The translations under genes and the position numbers were made by a program. DNA of 64,000 bases from Hydractinia symbiolongicarpus (Eukaryota; Cnidaria; Hydrozoa; Anthoathecata; Hydractiniidae), in the NCBI RefSeq assembly GCF_029227915.1, contig NC_079887.1, positions 21,261,650 through 21,325,649 on the forward strand. Reading direction: 5' to 3'. The notes below the pieces were generated by a model. That model did not search any database and was not told the origin of the DNA. It saw only the letters and a program-made list of their open reading frames with translations. This document shows, piece after piece, positions 1 through 13,400 of the stretch. The first letter of the stretch is position 1, and each line of letters opens with the position of its first letter.

Positions 1-1429
1 TTTTACATTGTTTATACAACAGCATTCCTAATTTTCCTCACATGGTAGGAGTTGACCTGCAGCTGTGGTAAAAGCACTTGCCTGGGTGCCTGCACTGTGG
101 AGTGAACCACAGACCTTGTTATTTTAAAGGGAACTCTATAATTACTAGGCCATAGACACTTGAAATAATGTTTTCCACATTATATCATCAATGCAAAGTA
201 TAAGGGATGGTCGAATTTCAATTTTAATTGCCATGACTGACATATATAACAAAGATTTACAAATATGCCTTTATTCTGGTATCAGTACAGTACCAATAGA
301 ACAAAATTCCAACATGATATCTGATGACCTATTTTTTCAAAAAAAATTATGATCTTAAGCAGGCCATAAAATTTGTGGGTAATGATTGTTCTGTTACGCC
401 ATTTCACCCTAACCGTGAAATAAATGGCATGAACAATTTTTTCACTACCCTAGTGTATTAATATTTTACGTATATAATTTTACGATTTACTTGTAACAGT
501 TGTTTTTTTTATTTGTCAACCTTGTTCATGCTGCCATGTTTGTTATTAATAGTAATCAAGATAATTTTACATGAAGGACATCAATAGTGTGACACAAATT
601 ATACCAACCTTGCCCCAGCCAGGGACTGCAGCTGGAACTGGCAGTACCCAAAAACCTTTGACCTCCTTAAGCTTTTATCAATGGGAAAAATAGCATATGC
701 TATAGACAAGTTTGCCAAACACCACTAGGATGAAATGTCAACAGGAATTTGGTGACCAGGTAGTGATGCAACATTTGCGTGACAGAAGTCAGACAATTGT
801 TAGAATACATATTTTTTTGCAGTTACAAAGATTAAAACAAGTTACCTGCTATATTATCAGTATTTTCATTTATCATTACCCCATTATTGTAGATCATTTA
901 AAAACGTTTATATTGCCAGTAAAAAGCAACACTTTTCTGATTACTAAATATGAAACAGTAAGTTACCTGTCCTGAGCTTTTTGAACCTTTCATCCCCAAG
1001 TTCTCATCTATGTTAGATGACTTCACCATGCATAATTCTATATAAAGATGTTTCAGGGTGCTTGTCAGGATTTGAAAATTATTGAATTCTCTCGAAAATA
1101 TTTCTGTTTAGTTTACGTTGTCTTATAGTAACTTGTTTTATTTGCATGTCTTTGATACTCCATTTTCTGGAATGTTTGGTAATGCTATTTTGAGTCTTTT
1201 TATGTTTGACTCGAGTTTCCCTTAATTTGTGCATGTGTTCAAAGACTTTGAAATATGGAAAATATTACTGCAAAAGAACGTGAAACTAGCCATGAAAATG
1301 GGAAAAAACCTTGAAACGTTAAAAAGTGGTAAAATTTTTGCAGACATCCTTGCTTTGATACATGTGTAGGTAAATTGTTTTTTGTCAAATGAACAGCATA
1401 AGATTGTATGTTTTTTTCAATTATTGTAG
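1..1429. other. Region before the first recognised exon
   Basis: No coding exon can be supported here. The first recognised exon of the phosphatase gene starts at 1430 with the last base of a split codon, so at least one upstream coding exon must exist. It may be a short exon hidden here or lie before the window. I looked for an ATG followed by a donor in the right phase; the ATG near 1300 with a donor near 1332 has the wrong phase. Apart from the SINE-like relic at 60-165 I see only AT-rich sequence. Confidence 0.5.
60..165 (-). repeat. tRNA-derived SINE relic (Pol III A/B-box head)
   Basis: Read on the minus strand, 152-141 gives TGGCCTAGTAAT, close to the tRNA A box TRGCNNAGYNGG. About 33 bases later, 108-99 gives GGTTCACTCC inside a TGTGG/CCACA stem, which matches a B box (GGTTCGANTCC) with one base lost and resembles a T-arm. 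Order and spacing fit the 5' head of a tRNA-derived SINE. It is too degenerate in the anticodon arm and acceptor stem to be a working tRNA gene. The 3' tail was not delimited. Confidence 0.5.
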
Positions 1430-4400
1430 GTTTGTGGTATCATCTTGGAATGTTCATGGGCTTCCACCTAAAAATGATAATTTAGACGAGTGGTTGCACT
1501 TACTGGAAGATCATCATGACAAATTAGCAGATGTCTATGTTATTGGGTGTGTAAATTGAAAATCTCTTTTCACTTTGAAAAAAAAGGTTAGGGTTCTAAC
1601 CTTAACAGTGGATATATTTGTTGTGTTTGTTTGAGGTAAATCCTGTTTAACATTTTAGCATTCAAGAAATTCCATCAAGTCCACCATCACTTCTCCTTGA
1701 CTACTACATTCGAAATGATCCTTGGACCAAGAGACTACTTTTGTTTCTTAGTACGAAGGGAATTGTTATGGTGAGCATATAATTTTTCATAAAAAAAATT
1801 GCATACCCTGCTGAGATATTGAATTATAACAACACATACTATTGGGTGTTAGTTTTTCTAAATATTTAAAATTCTAACCCTGGAAATTTGGTTTCTGTAA
1901 ATATATTGACTTTCCCATAAAATAGATATGGTATGTTTATTGATATAAAAATTGCAGTTGTACAAGGCTATTCATAGTTTAAAATTATAGAAAACTTTGT
2001 TTTTTTTAAAAAATGTTAGGTCTTTCATTGCTTAAAATTGGAAAAAACTTTGGCATATTGACAAAATGTTTGTACAAAAGCTCCTGGCATATTTAATAAA
2101 AAATTCTGTAGCCTTGCTCAGGGTGAGCATTGTTACAGGATGGGACTTTCAAAGGTTTTAGCTTTTTAGAATTTGGAAAAAGCTTTGCTTGTTGTGATTT
2201 TATGATTGACATACCATCTTGAAGTATAAATAAATTGCATTGTAAGTTTTTACCATCTAAGGCATTTTCTCTCTAACTTTTAGGTTGATTCTGTTCGAAT
2301 GATGGGTTTGCTACTGTTGGTAGCAACGAAGCCACGCCATTTACCACACATACGAGAAATCCGAACCACATACACACGAACAGGTTTCTATGGATTATTA
2401 GTAAGTCAGTCATGCTTAATTAACACCATATTTTTAAACAGGAAATCGTTTTTCTCTGATCTTGGTGTTAAATATATTGTGTTCTCTTGTGTAGGGAACC
2501 AAGGGAGCTGTGAGCATTAGATTTGATCTTTATAATGAATCGTTTTGTTTTGTAAATAACCATTTTGTTGCTGGTGATCAGTATAGCCTCCAACGGAATG
2601 ATGTAAGATTTTATTTTTTAATTTGGTGTGTCTGTTATGCTGATTAGCCCAATAAAATATGAAAGTGTAAACAACTTTTATAATTATTGCATAACATATT
2701 ATTGTCTTTTTTACAGCACTTCCAAGCTGTCATCTCAAAAACTCTTTTTCCTAATTGCGAATCAGCATTGATTACAGATAACAGGTGAATCATTTGTTTA
2801 GTATGTCAAAGGTATCTGAGTGGAAAAGCATAAAATAAAATAGTTAGTTTGAATTAAGTATATAGTTGAATATTTATCATAGCACATCCGTATTTCATTC
2901 TCAACAGAGAATACTTCACCCCGATCAGACCTCTGATCATGACGGGTGAGTATAATGCATGTAAGTCATATTGAAGAAGAACTACTTTGTTTATCACTAA
3001 CATACTGCCAAGCAGTGAGCAGGATTCGATCCGCGGTCCCCAAAACTGGGAGCCGCAGACGAACCCACTCAATATGACTTACACGCATTATACTCGCCCG
3101 TCATGATCAGAGGTCTGATTGGGGTGAAGCATTCTCTGTTGAGAATGAAATACAGATGTGCTATGATAAATATTTACCTATATGTATACCCACCATCTGG
3201 ATAAACTATCTGAGTTCATCACTAACATATTGCCGCACGTAGTGTAGTGGGTTCATCTGCGGCTCCCGATTCTGGGGACCGCGGATCGAATCCCGCTCAC
3301 TGCTTGACAGTATGTTAGTGATAACAAAGTAGTTCTTCTTCAATTTCACTTAAGTAGTTGTTTACATAGATCATGTCTCAACATAAATCAGCAAATTTCA
3401 TCGTAACCGCATAATTCACGTTTACCTATTAATCCTAGGGCTTAAAATATCCCTCTGAAAATTATGAAGTATACACGGTGTAGTGACAATAAATGTTACT
3501 TTATTGCAATAAATTTAAAAAAAAAATTGAAACAACTAGAGGGTTTTGAAGCAATAAAAAAATTAACAACATCTCCAATCATTTGAAGAAAATTGTTTTG
3601 TTTTTTTGCTATTTTTTTTTTGCCATTGTAACAATAAATTACCATGGCAACATTTGTTAGGACATGTCAAATGTTTTAATAATCCTGGTTAAAATAGAAA
3701 CTTGCAAAATCCTAATCAACAAAACGTTTTTTTTTGGAAGTTATAAAAACTTGAGACAACATTTTAAAACATAGCAGTTGTCCCTGCTGCTGAAAAAACC
3801 TTTAATCTATAACTGGCTATTCATTTTATTTCATGTAACATTTTAATGTCAACTTTCATACTAACACAAAGAATCAGATATTTATATTGGAGTTATACGA
3901 CGATTGTACAGTAGTAAATCTTTCTGTTGATCCTCTGCTTAATCTGCTGTTTTCCGCAATCACATTTTCTTTTGGTTCATGAATTTTAAAATTGTTTTTT
4001 AAGATATGTCATTATGCTTGGTGATTTCAACTACCGTATAGATGACTTAGAAATATCTAATATAAAAGAACTAGTCAATAAACAAGACTTTGAAGCTCTT
4101 CTCGCAAATGATCAGGTTTGTTATTTTCGGCTGCTTGTAGAATATTTTATAAACAACTGTGTTTTTAAGGCTGTTTTTACTTTTTGATGGAATATCAACA
4201 GTTGTTGTTCTTCATGTCAGCACTCAACAATTGTCAACCTAAATACCAACTTGTTAACTAAAACTCTTCAGCGGTATTGGTAAATTTTTCAGCTATAATT
4301 AATTTTTTAGTTTGAACGTCAATTGAACATGGGAGGTTTTTAATCTCAATTTCTGGAGAAATTTTGCTGTTGGATTTTCCACGGGCTAACGACTAGTATA

Positions 4401-7400
4401 ATAAGTTTACTGAAGTGAACAAGCATGTGACATTTTCATGTTGGTATTATTTTTTCTATCTAAAATAAGTTGAACTAAAAAGGTTGAGCGATGAGTAGAA
4501 TTTGAATAGAACATAGGAATATCCATTTGCATGCTTTTTTAGCAGTTAATATTAATATTACTTGTAAACAAGTAAAGCAAAAGTGTCTTGTGACATTTCA
4601 AGTGCAATGCATTAATCTTTTAGCTTCACTTGCCCAGGGCAGAACATTTCCTTTGAAATGTCATTCAAGACTTCCAATATTAATACCAGTAATACCATAA
4701 TCGCCTATAACTTCGCCAGGATTGATACTAGAGAAGGTTATACATGCTATTAAGCTTTTAAGAAACATCATTTATCTGTACGCTTCTTTGATAACATTTC
4801 TGACAAGCATTGTTAATTTCTCTATCATAAAACTTACTTTCTACACCTTAGAAACTGAGGCTGCTACTTTTGCTATTTCTCTCAAGCCCACTATTTGCAT
4901 GTGATCTACACTGTATCTTAAATTGATCTGCTTTTCATCGGAAATTGTCTTTAGTATTCATATCCTTTTTCCAATTTATATTTGATAGCACCAATTATTT
5001 TGTTGTTTGTGTCATAACTTGTTCATGTGACAATGTGCTCAGTTGAGCATCTTCAAAATGTTGCCTTCCTTTTTGCCAAATTGTTACGGATTATAATATT
5101 TACTAGCGATAATGAAAATTTTTAAAATAATTATTTTCGACTAAATACGAAATTGTATATATATGGTGGGTGCTGTGTTTTAATAAACATTTTCAAATTA
5201 TTTCTGAGAGTGTAAATGTGAAGACCATGATCCACCAACTTAACAAGTTTTTAATTAACTTGCTGTCATAAAGGTTTTTTTCTTATATTAATAAGCTTTG
5301 ATACAGATGTAGTTATGCTGGTTATCCTTCCATGACAAATTACCAGTGATAACTTTCGTTGTAATGCGATTTATAAGTTCTCAACGAAGGTAACTCGTTA
5401 ATAAATCAATATAGATTGAACAGCATTCAAAAAACTTTGATGCTTTCTCTGTTTTATTCTTAGCATCTAGAAGATTCCTGCCGTATTTAGATCAAATAAT
5501 TACTTGCTTTTTCCAGAACTTCTTGTTTTAGATCTAAGGGAAGTTCAAATCTGATTTACTTTTTGGAAGGTTGCGTTTGATGCTATGACCTGTGAAACAT
5601 AAAAAACCCAACACCAGTCACTAGAACGAAAAACATGTTTGCAACAATGTTGATAGTGAAAAGGATGTTCAAACTAAAATGAGAATAAAATGTAAATTAT
5701 AATTGATGGCAATTTGAAAACTGGCAAGTGTTTTGAAGGAAAAAGATAGAAAAGATAGGAAAGCTCGTGAAGGAAGCCTGTGAGCTTGTCATAAAATGTA
5801 GCTCCACAAGCAAAAATGAATTTATGCAATGCATTACTGTAGGGTGCATTTATATCACATTCAGGGAGTATTCTTTGATCTAATAAATTGTAAACGTAAT
5901 TTAAAACACATATGCATGGTCGTCCAGCTTTTTTGTTTTTCTTTTAGTAATATTTCGACCTCCTTATTGTAAACGTAGTTTCTGCAGATAATTCACTTGT
6001 CTTTAAGGATTCTATATGTTCCTAAGTTAATTTTTTAAAATTTTTAAACATCTTCTATAAACATTGATTAAAATTGTGGTATGAATGTCTCTGATGGGGA
6101 GGTATTTCTTAAATCACGTTTCGCTCTTTTTAGCTATGTAAAAACAAAAATGATGAAAAGTGTTTTGTCGGATATAATGAGTACAAGATCACGTTTCCAC
6201 CCACCTATAAATACGACCTCAACACAAATGATTTTGATACCAGGTATGTGATATATTAAATAAAATTTCAAAAACTTTTACGGACCAATTTTATCTTTTT
6301 AAAACAAAACACAAAGTTCTGATAGCTAGAAAAAAAGTGAATTTTGAAAAGGTCTTATAATACTAGAAAATAACGAGACGAGAATATTGGAATTCAAAAT
6401 GCTACCACCTATAAAATTAGAAATTTATCTCAATTGTAAAAGAATTGTACCAGATATTTGTTACACTATACAAATTCAATGGTAAAAAATATGAATCACA
6501 TGCAATAAGCAGGACTTCTAAATAGTAAATGTGTCTAGATGTTGTTTGTCTTCTGAAATGGCTGGCAGAGTTGGATTATATTCGTTTTATGATAGATAAA
6601 ATGTGTAACTTATTAGCTAATTTTGTTCTTTTCACTGTCAGCTTTTCTTCAATTTATATGAAATTGTGACCTGATTTAAACATTTAGACGACAATAGAGC
6701 AAAAAAATACTTAAAAAATTTACATAATATACCAAAGCGTGCACCAAGCAGATAATAAATTAGATTTTTTATTTGAAAAACAAGCCTAATGCTTTAAATA
6801 TAAAAAACTTGATGTTCGAAAAAAAAGTGTTTTTACTAGAACTAAGTTACTTAAAATAATTTATTCAACCAAAAAAAATTCATGTTAAAATGCTTTTATT
6901 ATGACAAACTACACGATCTGTGAAGCAGTTCTTCTCCTCTCTTACAACCTGACTGGAAGAAGACATCTATTTGTAGAATTAGGTAGGCATTGTGGAAACA
7001 CACCTTTATATCCGGCAGAGGCAACAAAGAAGGCGATTTGTTTCAATGTTTATTAGTTCTTTGATTGCAATATTAATGGTGATCGCCTTTTTTGTTGTCT
7101 GATAACCCAACACCATGTGTTTTCTACCTATAATGTCTTCTGTATAGTAAAATAATTCTTCAACACGAGGTCTTGGCAAATGCATTTTCCTTATATTCTA
7201 GTTTGAAAGGTCGTTTACCAGCTTATACAGATAGGATATTATGGCAAGAAGAAACCAAAGAAGTGTTAAGTATGGAACAAACAACATATACAAGTCATAT
7301 GTCGTACTCGAGTAGTGACCATAAGCCGATAAGTGGAGAAATGATTGTTCAAATTCCGGTAAGAATTAAATCCTGTGCTTTTTTTATATCAATTTATTTC

Positions 7401-10400
7401 TGTGACCCTAAGTGGTAAATGAAATCCAAGTGAAGTAGAAAATTCTGCATGGCTAGCCTGCAATTCCCGTGGAGTAATTCACTTGAAAATACGAACAGAT
7501 TAAAAGATTTAAAATATTTTTACTATATCATCAATTACGCGTCAATGAACAAATTTTTCTTTCTTAAGAATTTCAAAACGGGTAAGTTGGGCCGAATTTG
7601 GGGAATTTGACTATTTTTTGCCTTGGATGGTCCTATTTATCCACGCAGAAGAAAATGTTAATTTTTCCGAACCTTTTCCAATTTATTTGGGCGTTGACTT
7701 ATAAGTGCAATCTGATGTCTTTAATATGTCACTGATTTAAATAAGGCCTTTAACGTAGAATAGCGTATTTTTTCTGTGCCGCCATGATTTCTAAGACCTA
7801 ACTATCGGATGTAAAAAAAAGAAACCAATGATTATTATTCTGTGGCCTCACTGTGCACGCAGACATACATAAGTCAAATGTATAGATATAGATAAAATAA
7901 GAATACATTGATTTAAAATGTATATGTTCGATTCACATTGTTTGTTCACTTTCCACGATCTCCAATCAAGAAATCTACTGTGAACTTGCTTGTCCCATAA
8001 CTTGCACCTCTTTTGGTAACATTGACCTGTGTTTCTATCATTCTTCAGGAATAGAAATTTTTACATGATATTTTGAGGTTATAATCCCCCCCACCTCTCT
8101 GTAAAGTTCTTGAAATGTCCTTACCTCTTACAAACCTATTTTCTTTACTATTCCAAACTTGATTCAAAATATGTTCAAATCATCCTCATGATGAACAAAC
8201 AGATGTTGTCAATACCATGTTGATCAAACAGTAAAAAACGCACTACATGTGAATCAAAAAATAGATTGTTAAAAAAATATATGGAACGATCAAATGCGTT
8301 GCAAATAAAACTAAGATTGGTGGAAAGAACAATTAGGCGTGGCGTAAAAATTAATGAGTTCCGTTAAAACAAATTTCATACAAAACAAAATTAAGTTTCG
8401 AATGTAAAATCATAAAATAGAAGAATTAAATATGATATTTTATTTGCAGCCTTTTGCAGGCATATAACCTTTAGTTTAAACCACATGGTATCCAGACATG
8501 TTTCAGGCCGTTCTAAAGAATTTAAATCAATCTATGTTAAGTCCTTCACCCAATACCTACCACACTTTTCTCAGTGACAAATTAACTTGAGAAATTTTTG
8601 TACATACAGCCAGGCCAATAATTAGGGGTGTAGAATACCCGTTTATAGGGATGTGCATTTATTGTGATGGTACACATCAATGCCACTGATTTTTACATCT
8701 AAAATCGATTTTTTTAGGCAATGCTTTCAGAGTCTCCTGTTGTTGAGTTCAGATTTGATGATTCGTACATTCCATGGACATCGGAAGAGGTTAGTCAACT
8801 CTAATTTGGTGAACTATCTTTTCAAATCGAATCAAAATAATAGTCCTAATGTAAAAATGTTAAGGAGAACCTGGAAAAGCAATGGATAATATAATGGTAT
8901 TTACTCCGAGTAACTAATTTTTGGTAATGCATTTTTCTTGCTATGATAAAACTGCAGTGTGGAAAGATATAAGATTGTTTACAGTAATAAAAAAGTTGAT
9001 ATGACTAACGCCCTGAAGCATTGAGTTACAATTGCAATCCTCCAGTAGCTATCAAGAACTTTCATTGTAAAAAAGTTTTGCCAATATGGAAAAAAAATTA
9101 ATTACGCAAGTTTCTTGCTCTGTAAAAACCTGTACCTAAATATATACATAAAAACATTTATTTGGCTATAAATACCAAAATATAAAAATAAATATAAGAA
9201 AAGAATATAAATGTAACTTATTAGTAATATAGCCATGTATAAGAAAACTTAATTAACTTTTTTTGGCCAGTTGGTGTTGCAACCATTTATATTGTCATCT
9301 TTATCATTTGACTGAAACTTGCACAACTTGTAAGAAAAAGTGTAAACAAAAAGAGCGATAATAGGACACATAACACTCGTTATAATTGCTTTAGCAAAGT
9401 GTTTCCCTGTAAAAAAATGTTTATTTTTATTTCAAAGAATTTTTTAGAATATCCAGCGTCCACTAGAAAATATTTATTTTACTGCTTTTGTGTGGACAAA
9501 AAATTTTAACATCGCATTAATATCAGAGCAGATTTTATTGTAGACAGTTGTCTGTGTACACTTGGATGCAGTCAAGAAATGCACATTTCAGTGGAATGTT
9601 TCCACTGAAATGTGCATAAGTCGGAAAATATAGGGATCACCTAAAGGTTTTGAAACATTTTTTAAAATCTGCTGCTGGTATAATTGTCTCAGTATCTCGC
9701 GAAATTCGTATCATTAGGTAAAACTACAAGATGGTTCACAATGAAAATCATATACATTATCAATCTTTGTATCAACGATGTAAAAAGATCTTTTGGGAGC
9801 TATAATTTGACGTAAATAGGAGTAAAACAAACAAATTAGCAGTGACAAATTAGCGTCATAAAATGCAAAAAAAAATAGCATTGCAGGTTAATTTTTTTGG
9901 CAACTGGTGTCACACTTTATGTGGTATCTTGATTCGTTAAGTAGGTGGTTAAATACTGCTTTAAAATGACTTGTAGATTCCAGATTCTGTGTTATCGTTA
10001 CTAAATAGAGAAGAAGTGTCGTGGATCGGTTTTTTTTTCCGCGAGCGTGAACAAATTGAAAAAAAGAAAGTTCTCCTTATTTTCCAGCTCGTGTTAACAT
10101 TGTGAAGTTGGCTTTGCAGTTTCTAAAAGAAAATAAGGGAAGTACCATCTATGTTTGGGGGCAAATAAACCCCGTGCAAATGTTTTGTAAATCATTCTGA
10201 AACATACCATTGTAAGAGGAATTTATTTACCTTTGGGATGACTTTATTTCAAGACTAAATTTTTTTAAATTTGATGACGTCATATTTTTATCCGCGTTGT
10301 ATTCTAGTGAGCTAAAAATCGTTGTTCTAACTTTTATGACAATACAATGTCTCTTTAATCACTTTTAGAGAGAGAGGGTTTTTTTATGCAACGATATTAT

Positions 10401-13400
10401 ATACGCGATTAAAAGGCATGTACAGGAATATCTTATCATGGTTGCGGTTACATATTTGCTGCAAAGTTCCTCCCTGATTAATCCAATTTCCCGATTTTTT
10501 TTTTATCTACCGAAATGCCCTCGTGATAATCTATGATTTTAAATTATATAGACAGTTGTTTGTTTGTTGGTGATATTAAAACATACAGCCTTAATCAACT
10601 AAATCTCTGCAGTAGCAACAGCAGCAGCAGCTACGTCACTTTCGCAAACACGTGAAGTAAACAACAGCGTGAAAAAGTATTAGGCGCGCATTCTAAGGTG
10701 TGCGCATGATGAAACAACTCGTATTACGAAACAACTCGCATTACGAAACAACTCGCATTACGAAGCAACTCGCATTACGAAGCAACTCGCATTACAAAAC
10801 AACAACTCTTTACAACTCGCATTACGAAGCAACTGGCATTACCAAGCAACTCGCATTACGAAACAACTGGCATGGCGGCCTCAAAGTTTTGGAAAAGAGC
10901 TATGATTGTAAACAAACAATCAAAAATTCGTTGTAAACATTCACCAGTGAACATTTACGTGTAGATCTTTTTGGGTGTATTTTTCATGGTATATGCCACT
11001 TCATATTCAAGAAAGCGTGATAAGCTTAAAAAAATTGGAATATAGGTTACCAAATAAACGATAGATCGAAATAACAACACAAAAAATTATCAGAAATTTG
11101 ATTACTGTGCGCCCTCTTTTTTATATTTCAACTAATATTTAGCTATTGAAGTTGGATATAAATCTTTAAGGATTGTTCTTGTTCTAATTTTTACACGTGT
11201 TTAAAATCTTTGTGTAAAAACATTTCAACCTTTTAAATCTTTCGCACACAAATTTCTATAGTCTCGTCTATCTTTGTTTCAATTAATTATCACACTAAAA
11301 ACTAGACAAATTTTCAGACAGATTTCCAGACAATGGTTGAAAGAGATCTAAGTTTGTCTCAATTTTAACCAATCAAATTCACGTAATTTTTAAATCTTTC
11401 TTCTGATTGGCTAAGGATTTGTCTGGCGTGCGTTTATGTTGTTGTAAAGCTCTGGTGATTGACGCATGTGCAGTAATGAAATTAGAGAAAAACAGACATA
11501 TCCACTAATGATGCAGTTCTTCGATTCCGTGTGACGTCATCACCATTTATTGTGGGCAAAACTTTTCCCCATTTAGTAAAGCCTTTTTCTTTGTTTTTTT
11601 TTGGGGAGAGCTAGGCGAAAAAAATTTAAACAGAAATTTTGTTTATATCAATACAGCTTGTATATAGCTACATGTCGTTTTTTATTATTTAGCATTTCTC
11701 CTGCAGGAATTATCTCTAGATATACACCTGCATTGGTTTTCAAATGACCAATTTATCCGTTAAGCAATCTTTACCATGTTGATGGCGTAGGTTATCGATA
11801 TTAGCGAGGAAGTAATGTTTGCATCGGTCTGTCTCTTTTGCAAACAACAGGATTTCTGGAAGAAAATTGAAAATCAACAGGCCGCAAACAATTTCTTTTG
11901 CGTCACAACTGGCTGTGTTTTTTGATTGGCTGCATGCTATTGTGTTTTACTCACGTGGTCAAAATTTAGGAAACTTTGTTATTCAAATTGTTTTGTGCAT
12001 GGTTTTACTCACGCAAGCAAATATCATAGTCGCCAATATTGTTTTTGCAAAGATCAGATGTGGCCACGCATGTAAACACAAATTTTTGATAAAATGACTT
12101 CCTTCCACTGCTTCCTTCCACTGTTTAATATGAATCTAAGATTTTTTCTGAAAACGATTGTTTACATCAATAGTTTGAAGAACTAGGTGGATAGAAAATG
12201 TTAAAATTTGCACAAAACTTTTCATCACCATGGTGCTGGCTTTCACCTCTACATCTAACTAAATGTTGCTGCAGTTAACATCTTTTGCGTTTGTTGAAAA
12301 AATGCGCTACTGGATTGCTATTTTGAATTTTTTGGCTTTAAATCTATAGCTCAACATCTATAGATATACATGTATCATGTTTACATTGGAAAGTCATCAT
12401 TGCGACTTTTATTTGCGCTAATTTCACTACGAACGTGAGTGACTGTAGCGGCGTCCAAGAAAAGTACCTAATTTTACCTTTATATGCTTTACAATATTGA
12501 AGGTCGTTTATTTTGAAATTCAGTTGCTTTTGGTGGAAATAAAACATTGGTGTCTAACCTGTACAAGCCTTTTATAGTCTCTGGCATGACTCTGCCGGTG
12601 TGTGTATCCAAGACCTTCTGCACTTAAAAATAACGATCTAACAGAAGTCTTCCAGTGGGTTTTGTTTAACTTGTTTAATTTTGCTGAAAAAATACTCAAA
12701 CTTCCACGGCAAGGACGCCATCTTTCTCTCTCCAACAAGACTTTTTTATTTAATTTTAAGTTACATTGATGCAGGACACCACGTTTTTTTAAAGTGTGTT
12801 TTGAGAAAATCGTGGCGTACACAGGATTTGGGCTTTACCCTGGATAAGTTTCGGGTGTCCAGCCTAGCTGCGCTGTCTCTATCTATATCTATATCTCTAT
12901 ATCTATCTTCTCAGGTGGTTTTTAAGATTCCGCCTTCGCTGTTGAAATCAATAAGCCTCTCCTCTAAACTCTTTTTATACGTTTATAAATGAAAATAACA
13001 ATCCTAAGTTCACGAAATTCATACAGACCTTTTTGGTGTGATGTGTGGCTGGTATTATATTCAGGTGCAATTGATACAGCCTTATTGATACAGCCTAGTT
13101 GGTACAACTTAAAAACTTTCTTCAATAGAAATTTCTACATTTTGGCAAATTCATTCGGTTGTAACAACGTTAAATTTCACAGTCAGTATTTTCTTTCCTA
13201 TCAACTGTCAAAGTTGAATGAATTTTTCTTAGGATGGTATCTGCATATTTTACGTGAAAGGATATGAAACATCAAGCTGGGATTGGATTGGTTTGTATGC
13301 GGTAAGTTGCTATGGTAACTGTTATATGATTGGTAGAATAATTTCAAAGGTTTATTAGTTTCTGTTTTTGACAGATTGTAGTGACATCAACTTATCATCA

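Larger units (their letters stand above)
1430..7358 (+). other. 5-phosphatase catalytic domain exons of the INPP5K-like gene
   Basis: Eight exons encode the endonuclease/exonuclease/phosphatase-fold domain. Metal and substrate residues known for the family are visible: Asn of WNVHG (exon 1), Glu of IQEIP (exon 2), Asp and Asn of GDFNYR (exon 6, 4004-4115), Asp of YTDRILW and the Asp-His pair of SSDHKP (exon 8, 7202-7358). Long introns separate exons 5-6 (2785-4003), 6-7 (4116-6133) and 7-8 (6244-7201). Confidence 0.9.

Noticed and set aside
712-975. 87-codon open frame before the phosphatase exons
   Set aside because: No similarity to the 5-phosphatase N-terminus, no donor in the phase needed to join the exon at 1430.
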